Shown: in pieces, positions 1-6,671 of the stretch | Layout: each line of letters starts with the position of its first letter | Position numbering within the stretch: the stretch's first letter is position 1 | DNA from: Actinomycetes bacterium | Lineage (GTDB): Bacteria > Actinomycetota > Actinomycetes > Mycobacteriales > Mycobacteriaceae | Direction of reading: 5' to 3' | Length of the DNA stretch: 19,961 nucleotides | NCBI GenBank assembly: GCA_023404955.1 | Contig: JAEXZY010000166.1 | Coordinates: forward strand, 1 to 19,961 | Made by a program: the position numbers and the translations under genes | Notes under the pieces: model-generated | Told to the model about the DNA's origin: nothing | Seen by the model: only the letters and a program-made list of their open reading frames with translations | Database searches by the model: none

Positions 1-2223
1 GATCTTGGCGTCCGACAGCGACGACATCTTCAGGGCCTCCTGTGCGGCCTTGCGCTCGGACTCGACTCGTGCGATCCCGTCCACCGTCGCTGGGTCGGTC
101 TGGTGGGTGATGAACATGCGGGCCGACTTACCGTCCGGCGACAGGAACATCTTGAGGCCACGTTCGAAATCGGGGTTGGTGAAGGCTTCCGGCGGCAGAT
201 AGAACAGGTCGTCGTTCTTGGCGTCGTCGAACGCCGCACCCATTGACAGCGCGGTGTCGTTCATCGCCTGCATCTGATCGATCAATGCCTTCTGCGAGTT
301 GTACGACGCCAGCGAGAGGTCCCGGCTGGTTTCCATGGACGCGATCGTCTGGGGAAGCAGCGCAGTCAATTTGGGCGCCAAGTCCGCCAGTTGGTCGGTA
401 TTGACCTGTACCGACGAGGTCTTGTCGGTCAGCTCATCGATCCCGTCGAGCGCGTCGAAAACCGACCGCGCCGCGGAGCACATCGGGATGTCGAAGCAAT
501 GCGGTTCCCAGTAGAAGTAATTGCGCAGCGGCCGGAAGAAGTCGTCGAAGTTGGCGATCTTGTCGCGCAGGTCCTGCGCGGTTGCGACGGTCTGGGCGAA
601 AGCCTTGGTCTGCTCGTCGGTCACGGCAGCGGATTGCTGTTGCAGCTCATACTGTTTGCGCAAGGTGTTGATCGAGTCGTTGATGACGCCGACCTGCTTG
701 AGCAGATCGGCGGTGCGGGCCTGCTGGAAGGGCAGCGAATTGATCTGCGCGGCACTGCTGGCGCTGAGCTGGAACGGGATCGACGTGTGGTCCAGCGGGG
801 TGCCCAGCGGACGGGTGATCGACTGCACCTGCGCGATGCCGTCGGTGTGGAACACCGCCTTGGCGACCCGCTCGAGCAGGATCATGTCGGTGGGGTTGCG
901 TAGATCGTGGTCGGCCTCGACCATCAGCAGTTCGGGCTCCAGGCGTGCCTGGGAGAAGTGCCGTTCCGCGGCGGCGTACCCGACGTTCGCCGGCGAATCG
1001 GCGGGCATGTAGGTGCGGTTGTCGTAGTTGGTCTTGTAGTTGGGCAGCGCCAGCAGACCGATCAGCGCGATCGCCACCGTGGCCACCAGGATGGGCCCCG
1101 GCCAGCGGACGATCGCGGTCCCGAGACGCCGCCATCCCTGAGTGCTCATCGGCCGAGCCGGCTCGAAGAGCCCGAAGTGCCGGCCGATCGACAGCAGCGC
1201 CGGCGCCAACGTCAGCGCGGCCACCACGGCGACCAGCACGCCGATGCCGGCGGGCACCCCGAGGCTCTGGAAGTACGGCAAGCGGGTGAACGTCAGGCAC
1301 AGCACCGCGCCGGCGATCGTGAGGCCCGAGCCCAGGATGATGTGGGCGGTGCCGTGGTACATGGTCGTGAACGCCGCGATGCGGTCCTCCCCCGCATATC
1401 GCGCCTCGTGGAAGCGGCCGAGGATGAAGATCGCGTAATCGGTACCTGCCGCGATGACGAGCAGCGTCAACAGGTTCGTCGAGTAGGTGGACAAGTCGAT
1501 GATGCCGGCGTTGGCCAGCACCGCCACCACGCCGCGGGACGCGGTCAACTCGATCATCACCGTGAAGATCACGAAGAACACCGTGGTGAGGCGCCGGAAG
1601 TAGACCAGCAGCATGATCGCGATGACACCGAGGGTGATGAGCGTGGTCTTCAGCGTGCCCTGCCGCCCGACCTCGAATTGATCCGTGATCAGCGGTGCCG
1701 GGCCGGTCACGTACGCCTTGACGCCGGGCGGGGCAGGCGTGTTGTCGACGATGTCGCGCACCGAGTCGACGGATTCGTTGGCCAGTGACTCGCCCTGGTT
1801 TCCGGCCAGGAACACCTGCACCAAGGCGGCTTTGCCGTCAGAGCTCTGCGAACCCGCCGCCGTGAGCGGGTCGCCCCAGAAGTTCTGGATGTGCTGGACG
1901 TGCGCGGTGTCCTGCTGGAGCTTGGCGACGAGCCCGTCGTAGTAGCGATGCGCGTCGGCCCCGAGGGGTTGATCGCCCTCGAGCACGATCATCGCGGAGC
2001 TGTCGGTGTCGTACTCGCCGAAGTCCTTGCCGATGCGCTTGCTCGCCTGCAGCGACGGAGCGTCCTTGGGGCTCAATGACACGTTGTGGGCCTCGGCGAC
2101 CGTCTCGAGCTGAGGAACGAACACGTTGGTGACGACGGCCGTCGCGAGCCAGAACAGCGCGATCAGCACCGAGAAGCGACGGATGAGGTCCGGCATCGAC
2201 CGCCAGGACATGCCGGTGCTCAT
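1..2223 (-). CDS. mmpL: MmpL-family RND transporter, C-terminus beyond window edge
   Basis: Inner-membrane RND exporter that moves lipids or siderophores using the proton gradient. The 741 codons present read M-S-T-G-M-S-W from an ATG at 2223 and stay open to base 1, so roughly the last quarter of a typical MmpL of about 960 residues is missing. Visible in order: TM1 at about 18-36, a first periplasmic domain, TM2-TM6 at about 190-345 with the diagnostic GTDYAIFILGRFHEAR block at 260-275 (D262-Y263 match the proton-relay pair of the family), a TM near 378-394, then NYKTNYDNRTYMPADSPANV. The second periplasmic domain holds a Gln/Asp-rich helical stretch and the motif NYFYWEPHCFDIPMC, which place it in the MmpL4/MmpL5-like branch. 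The start overlaps the mmpS stop by ATGA, so the two are translationally coupled. Substrate cannot be assigned; siderophore or lipid export is inferred from the clade. Confidence 0.95.
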   Translation of the reverse strand, partial: MSTGMSWRSMPDLIRRFSVLIALFWLATAVVTNVFVPQLETVAEAHNVSLSPKDAPSLQASKRIGKDFGEYDTDSSAMIVLEGDQPLGADAHRYYDGLVAKLQQDTAHVQHIQNFWGDPLTAAGSQSSDGKAALVQVFLAGNQGESLANESVDSVRDIVDNTPAPPGVKAYVTGPAPLITDQFEVGRQGTLKTTLITLGVIAIMLLVYFRRLTTVFFVIFTVMIELTASRGVVAVLANAGIIDLSTYSTNLLTLLVIAAGTDYAIFILGRFHEARYAGEDRIAAFTTMYHGTAHIILGSGLTIAGAVLCLTFTRLPYFQSLGVPAGIGVLVAVVAALTLAPALLSIGRHFGLFEPARPMSTQGWRRLGTAIVRWPGPILVATVAIALIGLLALPNYKTNYDNRTYMPADSPANVGYAAAERHFSQARLEPELLMVEADHDLRNPTDMILLERVAKAVFHTDGIAQVQSITRPLGTPLDHTSIPFQLSASSAAQINSLPFQQARTADLLKQVGVINDSINTLRKQYELQQQSAAVTDEQTKAFAQTVATAQDLRDKIANFDDFFRPLRNYFYWEPHCFDIPMCSAARSVFDALDGIDELTDKTSSVQVNTDQLADLAPKLTALLPQTIASMETSRDLSLASYNSQKALIDQMQAMNDTALSMGAAFDDAKNDDLFYLPPEAFTNPDFERGLKMFLSPDGKSARMFITHQTDPATVDGIARVESERKAAQEALKMSSLSDAKI

Positions 2224-2666
2224 CCGGACTTGTCCAGGCAGAAGGTATAGGCGTTCAGCGTGTTCACCTGCTTCTCGTCTTTGACCTCGCCGTCGATCGT
2301 GATGCGGCAGCCGATGGAGTCACCGTTGGCCTGAGCGGCGACGTTGACGAACACGGCGGGGTCGGTGGTGATGGCGTCGTAGGACCAGGGCAGCGTGACG
2401 CCGAGCGCCTTCTGCGGCTGGGCGTGCACGTCGAGATACGTGACCGTGGCGGTGGTACCGGGCGAACCGAAGACGTCGAGGACGACGTGCTTGGGATTGA
2501 ACGGCACGATCTGGCTGTCCGATCCGCTGGGCGTCGCCGTGACGTCGGTCGAGGCGAAGATGCCGTGGAGGCGGTAGACCGTGAACCCGGCCGCGCCGAT
2601 CACGATGACGGCGACCAGCAGCGGCCATCGTCGCCCGAGCCGCCGAGCGAACGAATCCCGCTGCAT
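2220..2666 (-). CDS. mmpS: MmpS-family membrane accessory protein
   Basis: Small partner of MmpL exporters, 148 residues, the usual family length. It has a basic N-terminus (RRLGRRW), one TM helix at about 14-32, and a periplasmic beta-rich domain with the family pattern VVLDVFGSPGTTATVTYLDV near 61-80. C120 and C143 are positioned to form the conserved disulphide. The ATG at 2666 is preceded by a GAAAGG ribosome-binding site. The TGA stop overlaps the mmpL ATG. MmpS4 and MmpS5 of M. tuberculosis are known to assist siderophore export with their MmpL; the same role is inferred here, not shown. No regulator gene lies immediately beside it, unlike the Rv0678-mmpS5-mmpL5 arrangement. Confidence 0.95.
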   Translation of the reverse strand: MQRDSFARRLGRRWPLLVAVIVIGAAGFTVYRLHGIFASTDVTATPSGSDSQIVPFNPKHVVLDVFGSPGTTATVTYLDVHAQPQKALGVTLPWSYDAITTDPAVFVNVAAQANGDSIGCRITIDGEVKDEKQVNTLNAYTFCLDKSG

Positions 2667-2717
2667 GCGTTTGCCTTTCAGGAGCGGCGACGAGGCGCGG
2701 ACCGTCCGAGGGATCGC

Positions 2718-2742
2718 TAGGGTCCCTAATCAACTTCGTTGA
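2718..2742. promoter_or_regulatory. Two adjacent short dyads upstream of mmpS (candidate operator)
   Basis: TAGGG-T-CCCTA (2718-2728) is a perfect 5+1+5 inverted repeat, followed one base later by TCAAC-TTC-GTTGA (2730-2742), a 5+3+5 repeat. They sit 52-76 bp upstream of the mmpS ATG in the 231-bp spacer shared with the divergent antiporter gene. Position and symmetry suit a TetR- or MarR-type operator or overlapping divergent promoters. The role is inferred; I could not place a convincing -35/-10 pair for mmpS. Confidence 0.35.
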
Positions 2743-2897
2743 CGGTACGACACGGGACCGTACTGCACAACATCGGGCCGCGACATCGCGGCGTCCACCC
2801 GAATCCTCACTCCCAGTGGACTTTCAGCAAGTTGACAGGTTCCTCGCCGAACGCCCGGGTACGCCTCGTCCACGCACAGCGACGAGAGGAATCACCT

Positions 2898-3968
2898 GTG
2901 TCCGGTTGGCCGCTGTGGGCGGTGTTGCTGGCCTTCGGCGCCGCCGCCGCGGCCATTTGGGTCGCAGGCATCTCGCTGTCGAACCAGACCGATGTGCTGT
3001 CCACGCGACTCCACCTCGGGTCGGCGCTGGGCGGTCTGATCCTGCTGGCGATCGCCACCAATCTGCCCGAGATCGCGATCGTCGCGAGTGCCTCGCTGTC
3101 AGGCAACCTCGGGGTCGCGGTCGGCAACATCCTCGGCGGTATCGCGATCCAGACCGTGGTGCTGGTGGCGCTCGACGCGTTCGGAATCCGCGGACCGCGG
3201 CCGCTGACCTATCGCGCCGCCTCTCTGGTGCTGGTGCTGGAGGCCGCGTTGGTCGTGGCGGTCCTGGCGATCGTCATCGCCGGCACGCAGCTCCCGGGAA
3301 CGTTGATCGCCTGGCGCGTGACACCGGCTGCCCTATTGATCCTGGTGGTCTGGGTGGGTGGACTGCTGTTGCTTCGGAGGGCAGGACAGTCACTCCCCTG
3401 GCACGAATCCGGCCAACCTCCCGATGGTCAGGATCGGCCCCGCGGCCACAGCACCGCGCACACCGAGCACGAGGCGACCAAGCGCGGTATCAGCACGATG
3501 AGGTCGGCACTGACATTCGGACTGGCCGCCGTGGTGACCCTCGTCGCCGGGGTGGTGCTCGAACGCAGCGGTGACGCGATCGCTGACGACGTCGGCCTGT
3601 CGGGTGTCCTGTTCGGCGCCACCGTCCTGGCCGCCGCGACGTCGCTGCCGGAGCTCTCGACCGGTCTGGCGTCGGTGCGCAACGGGGATTACCAACTCGC
3701 GGTGTCGGACATCTTCGGTGGCAACGCTTTCTTGCCGGTTCTCTTCCTGATGGCCACGTTGCTGTCGGGTGATGCTGTACTGCCTCAGGCAGAACGCACT
3801 GACATCTACCTCACCGCGTTGGCGATCGTGCTGACATTGGGTTACGCGGCCGGTCTGCTCTTCCGGCCGCAGCGGCGCATCGCCCGAATGGGTGTCGATT
3901 CGCTGGCGGTCCTGATCATCTATGTGCTCGGCTTCGTGGGATTGTTCGCGATCGCGCATGCCCGCTGA
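2898..3968 (+). CDS. CaCA-superfamily sodium/calcium (cation/proton) antiporter
   Basis: Integral membrane exchanger of 356 residues, expected to extrude Ca2+ or another cation against Na+ or H+. Two internally homologous halves are visible. The alpha-1 repeat is at about 46-90 (ATNLPEI at 53-59, then GNILGGIA) and the alpha-2 repeat at about 240-280 (ATSLPEL at 247-253, then SDIFGGNAF). The paired LPE motifs, E58 and E252, are the ion-binding signature. The halves are joined by a hydrophilic His-rich loop at about 163-200, and about ten TM helices are predicted by eye. The GTG at 2898 is preferred because GAGAGGA lies 7 nt upstream and the protein then begins directly with TM1. The frame stays open upstream to 2739 but encodes polar, non-family sequence. 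Ion specificity cannot be read from the sequence. Confidence 0.88.
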   Translation: MSGWPLWAVLLAFGAAAAAIWVAGISLSNQTDVLSTRLHLGSALGGLILLAIATNLPEIAIVASASLSGNLGVAVGNILGGIAIQTVVLVALDAFGIRGPRPLTYRAASLVLVLEAALVVAVLAIVIAGTQLPGTLIAWRVTPAALLILVVWVGGLLLLRRAGQSLPWHESGQPPDGQDRPRGHSTAHTEHEATKRGISTMRSALTFGLAAVVTLVAGVVLERSGDAIADDVGLSGVLFGATVLAAATSLPELSTGLASVRNGDYQLAVSDIFGGNAFLPVLFLMATLLSGDAVLPQAERTDIYLTALAIVLTLGYAAGLLFRPQRRIARMGVDSLAVLIIYVLGFVGLFAIAHAR

Positions 3969-4001
3969 CGACGCGTCGCGACCCGTACCCTGGCGCAGAC
4001 G

Positions 4002-4829
4002 ATGATCACCGTTCCGAGCGGCCGGGTGGCCGCACTCCACCGTTATCCCGTGAAGTCGATCCTCGGCGAGGAGTGCGCGCGCCTCGAGCTCGGTCCGCTC
4101 GGTGTCTCCGGTGACCGGCGGTTCGCCTTCGTCGACGACGAGACGGGGCGGGTGGCCACCGCGAAGAATCCCCGCTTGTGGCGTCGGCTACTGCACTGCT
4201 CGGCGGCCACCGAGGACGGCGGCGTCCTGCTCACCCTGCCCGACGGCCGCGCGATACCGGTCGAGCAGTCCGCCGAAGCGGTGTCGGAGATGGTCGGACG
4301 GCCCGTGCACGTGGCCCACGAGCGCCGAGCCGGAGCGACGGTGGAGCGATCCGATCCGGTCGACGTGCTGACCCACGGCATCGACGCCGACACCGAGGCC
4401 GAGATCCTCGAAATCGCACAGGGCACACCGGGAGGCGCCTTCGTCGACCACTCGCCGGTGCATGTGATCACCACGGCCACCCTCGACGCCATCGGATCGG
4501 ACCGTGCCGATGCCGTGCGCTATCGACCGAACATCGTGATCGAGACCCCGCATGGCTGCCCTCCTTTCGTGGAGAACGACTGGGTCGGTGTCACGTTCGG
4601 CCTCGGCGCGGTCCAGGTGCGCGGGACACTACCCACGCCGCGGTGCGCGGTACCGACGCTCGAGCACGGCTCGCTACCGCGGTCCCCGCGAGCCGTACGC
4701 CACGCGCTCGAACACAACCGCGTGCAGGCGGGCGAATTCGGGGTTCTGCCATGCGCGGGTCTCTACGCCGAGGTCGTCGTCGACGGGACCATCAGCATCG
4801 GCGACGAGGTCTGGAACCCCGACGCGTAG
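4002..4829 (+). CDS. MOSC-domain protein (MOSC N-terminal beta-barrel plus MOSC domain)
   Basis: 275-residue protein of the MOSC family, which binds molybdenum cofactor or a persulfide sulfur; relatives include E. coli YcbX and the eukaryotic mARC enzymes, which reduce N-hydroxylated compounds. The N-terminal barrel starts with RYPVKSILGEE at 14-24. The MOSC domain spans about 120-270, with RPNIVIETP at 175-183 and the conserved cysteine C215 in TPRCAVPT, the expected Mo or persulfide ligand. The ATG at 4002 has no clear Shine-Dalgarno, but TACCCT at 3986-3991 lies 10 nt upstream, compatible with a transcript starting only a few bases before the codon. A molybdoenzyme lies 2.7 kb downstream on the same strand; a functional link is only suggestive. 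No partner electron-transfer domain is fused. Confidence 0.85.
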   Translation: MITVPSGRVAALHRYPVKSILGEECARLELGPLGVSGDRRFAFVDDETGRVATAKNPRLWRRLLHCSAATEDGGVLLTLPDGRAIPVEQSAEAVSEMVGRPVHVAHERRAGATVERSDPVDVLTHGIDADTEAEILEIAQGTPGGAFVDHSPVHVITTATLDAIGSDRADAVRYRPNIVIETPHGCPPFVENDWVGVTFGLGAVQVRGTLPTPRCAVPTLEHGSLPRSPRAVRHALEHNRVQAGEFGVLPCAGLYAEVVVDGTISIGDEVWNPDA

Positions 4830-4879
4830 GCCGTCACAGGGTGTACGTTCTGAGCCCGTGGGGCAGTCCCGTCGAGGCG

Positions 4880-5908
4880 ATGCACTTCCTGCGCGTCGGT
4901 GAGCGTCGGCTGGCGTACGAGGTACGCGGGCCGCTGCACGGTGGCCTGCCGCCATTGGTCGCGCCCGCCTGGTGGGTGAGCCACCTCGAACTGGACTGGC
5001 AGCAGCCGCGCGTGCAGCGATTCTGGACGGGCGTCGCCGGCGAGCGCACGCTGATCCGGTACGACCGAATGGGCGTGGGCATGTCCGATCGCGAGGTGCG
5101 CGACGCCGATCTGACACTCGAGGCCGAGGTCGAGACGTTGCGGGCGCTGTGCGACGAACTCGACCTCGACCGAGTGTCGCTGCTCGGCGGATCCTCGGGA
5201 GGTACGACGGCAATCGCCTATGCCGCAACATATCCCGAGCGTGTGGACCGGCTGGTGCTCTACGGGGCCTACTCGCGCGGCGACCTGCTCACCCCACCCG
5301 AAGTCGGTCGGGCCATCGTCGCGGCGATCGATGCACACTGGGGTCTCGGTTCCCGAATGCTCAGCGACATCTTCCTGGGCGGTGCCGACACCGCCGAGCA
5401 CAATCGATTCGCGCGGCTTCAGCGTGAGTCGGCCGCAGCGCACACGGCCGCCGCCCTGCTCGAGATGGTCTACCGGCTCGATGTCACCGCCCATCTCAGC
5501 GAAGTGCGCGCACCGACGACCGTGGTGCACCGCCGCGGTGATCGCGCGATCTCCTTCGAGCGCGGCCGCGAGGTGGCCGCCGCCATTCCCGGCGCGCTTC
5601 TCGTTCCGCTGCAGGGTGATTCGCACTTCCCCTGGCATGGCGACGTGGACGCGGTCGTCCGGGCCTGCCGGACCGGGCTTGCCGTGACCACGGGCGATGC
5701 GCGCCCGCCTGACACGGGGCTGCTGTCAGTGCGCGAGCGCGACGTCCTGGGCTGCGTCGCACGCGGACTCAGCGACCACGACATCGCCGGACAACTGGGC
5801 ATCAGCCCACACACCGTGCATCGCCATGTCGCCAACATCCGGCACAAGCTCGGCTGCCCGTCGCGCTCAGCGGCCGTCGCCGAGGCGACCCGTCGCGGCC
5901 TTCTCTGA
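4880..5908 (+). CDS. Alpha/beta-hydrolase fused to a C-terminal LuxR-type HTH
   Basis: 342-residue two-domain protein. Residues 1-265 form an alpha/beta-hydrolase fold with a complete apparent catalytic triad: nucleophile S106 in the elbow G-S-S-G-G (104-108), acid D221 in HRRGDRAIS, and H249 in GDSHFPW. Residues about 282-342 form a LuxR/GerE helix-turn-helix beginning LSVRERDVLGCVARGLSDHD, with recognition helix SPHTVHRHVANIRHKLG. This suggests a regulator that senses, or hydrolyses, an ester or acyl-type ligand through the hydrolase domain; that role is inferred. The ATG at 4880 has GAGG just upstream and starts at the domain edge (MHFLRVGERRLAYEVRG). A GTG at 4841 would add 13 residues. 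The same frame is open far upstream inside the MOSC gene, but that stretch is Arg/Pro-rich out-of-frame sequence. No substrate can be proposed. Confidence 0.9.
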   Translation: MHFLRVGERRLAYEVRGPLHGGLPPLVAPAWWVSHLELDWQQPRVQRFWTGVAGERTLIRYDRMGVGMSDREVRDADLTLEAEVETLRALCDELDLDRVSLLGGSSGGTTAIAYAATYPERVDRLVLYGAYSRGDLLTPPEVGRAIVAAIDAHWGLGSRMLSDIFLGGADTAEHNRFARLQRESAAAHTAAALLEMVYRLDVTAHLSEVRAPTTVVHRRGDRAISFERGREVAAAIPGALLVPLQGDSHFPWHGDVDAVVRACRTGLAVTTGDARPPDTGLLSVRERDVLGCVARGLSDHDIAGQLGISPHTVHRHVANIRHKLGCPSRSAAVAEATRRGLL

Positions 5909-5914
5909 TCACCG

Positions 5915-5945
5915 GATTCGGCCATCTGAGCGCGATGGCCGATTC
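5915..5945 (+). terminator. Hairpin after the hydrolase-LuxR gene
   Basis: TCGGCCAT (5918-5925) pairs perfectly with ATGGCCGA (5935-5942) around a 9-nt loop. After one mismatch two more outer pairs form, giving a 10-of-11 stem that begins 7 bp after the stop codon. No T-run follows, as is common for mycobacterial hairpins. It could end transcription of the upstream gene and separate it from the leaderless methyltransferase promoter. An operator for the fusion regulator itself is an alternative. Confidence 0.5.
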
Positions 5946-5974
5946 AGGCGATGTGGCGCTTCCCCACTCACCCG

Positions 5975-5980
5975 TACATT
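5975..5980 (+). promoter_or_regulatory. -10 box TACATT for a leaderless methyltransferase start
   Basis: TACATT fits the mycobacterial TAnnnT -10 consensus, and its last base is 6 nt before the GTG at 5987, the geometry of a leaderless transcript whose first base is the start codon. No Shine-Dalgarno is seen before that GTG. No clear -35 was found, which is usual for such promoters. Confidence 0.5.
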
Positions 5981-5986
5981 CGGTCC

Positions 5987-6613
5987 GTGAATTCGACGTG
6001 GTTGCGGGTGATGTCGCTGCTGTACGACCCGTTCGTGTGGCTGGGCGAGGTGATGGGAATGCGCCGTCGTCGACGTGACCTGGTGGCGCGCGCGTCGGGC
6101 CGCGTCCTCGAAATCGGCGCGGGGACAGGGCTCAATCTGCCCCACTACCCGGCCACGATCGACGAGCTGATCCTGGCCGAACCGGAGCCCGGTATGCGCA
6201 GGAGGCTGGCCCGTCGGCTACGTCGTCTCGGTCGGACTGCCGAGATCGTCGATGCGCCGGCCGAGCGCCTCGCGCTGCCCGACGCGTCGGTGGACACGGT
6301 CGTCTCGACGCTGGTGCTGTGCACCGTCGCCGATCCCGAGCGTGCGCTGCGCGAGATCGCCCGCGTGCTCTCCCCGGACGGACAGCTGTTGTTCATCGAG
6401 CATGTGCGTGCTGACTCACGGTGGCTGGCGGGTTGTCAGGATCGACTGCTGAGTCCGTGGCGTGCGTTCGCGGGTGGATGCGTCTGCAATAGAGACACTT
6501 TGGGGGCGATGATGGCCTGTGAGTTCACCACCGAGGTCGAGCGCGGGACCTGGCGCGGTATGCCGGCGATCGTCGGCCCGCTCGCCATCGGGCGGGCGGT
6601 TTCGCGTCGATGA
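5987..6613 (+). CDS. Class I SAM-dependent methyltransferase
   Basis: 208-residue methyltransferase. The SAM-binding motif I RVLEIGAGTGLN lies at 39-50, an acidic residue at the end of strand 2 is E65 (LILAEPEPGM), and post-motif LALPDASVDTVVSTLVLCTV is at 95-114. The N-terminal YDPFVWLGEVMGMRRRRRDLV pattern and overall size resemble small phospholipid- or thiol-methyltransferase-like proteins (UbiE/METTL7-like), so a small-molecule or lipid acceptor is more likely than nucleic acid. A CVCNRDT stretch near 165-171 gives two nearby cysteines. The GTG at 5987 is chosen from the TACATT box 6 nt upstream and from the domain start; a longer form from 5951 would add 12 residues. The stop lies 58 bp before the molybdoenzyme start, so the two may be co-transcribed. 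Confidence 0.85.
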   Translation: MNSTWLRVMSLLYDPFVWLGEVMGMRRRRRDLVARASGRVLEIGAGTGLNLPHYPATIDELILAEPEPGMRRRLARRLRRLGRTAEIVDAPAERLALPDASVDTVVSTLVLCTVADPERALREIARVLSPDGQLLFIEHVRADSRWLAGCQDRLLSPWRAFAGGCVCNRDTLGAMMACEFTTEVERGTWRGMPAIVGPLAIGRAVSRR

Positions 6614-6671
6614 CGGTGGGTACGACTGCTGACGCTGCTGCATCGGACCGCAGATCGCGAGGAGTGGGACC

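Noticed and set aside
391..1788. Plus-strand frames at the left edge
   Set aside because: They lie opposite a continuous mmpL frame with family motifs from 2223 to base 1.
2832..2837. TTGACA as a -35 for the antiporter gene
   Set aside because: The hexamer is perfect, but no acceptable -10 lies 16-19 bp downstream.
2739..2897. 53-residue extension of the antiporter from a TTG
   Set aside because: Polar sequence not seen in the family; the GTG at 2898 has a good ribosome-binding site and starts directly before TM1.
4178..4879. N-terminal extension of the hydrolase-LuxR frame through the MOSC gene
   Set aside because: The extension is Arg/Pro-rich, out-of-frame MOSC sequence; the hydrolase fold starts at 4880 with an upstream GAGG.
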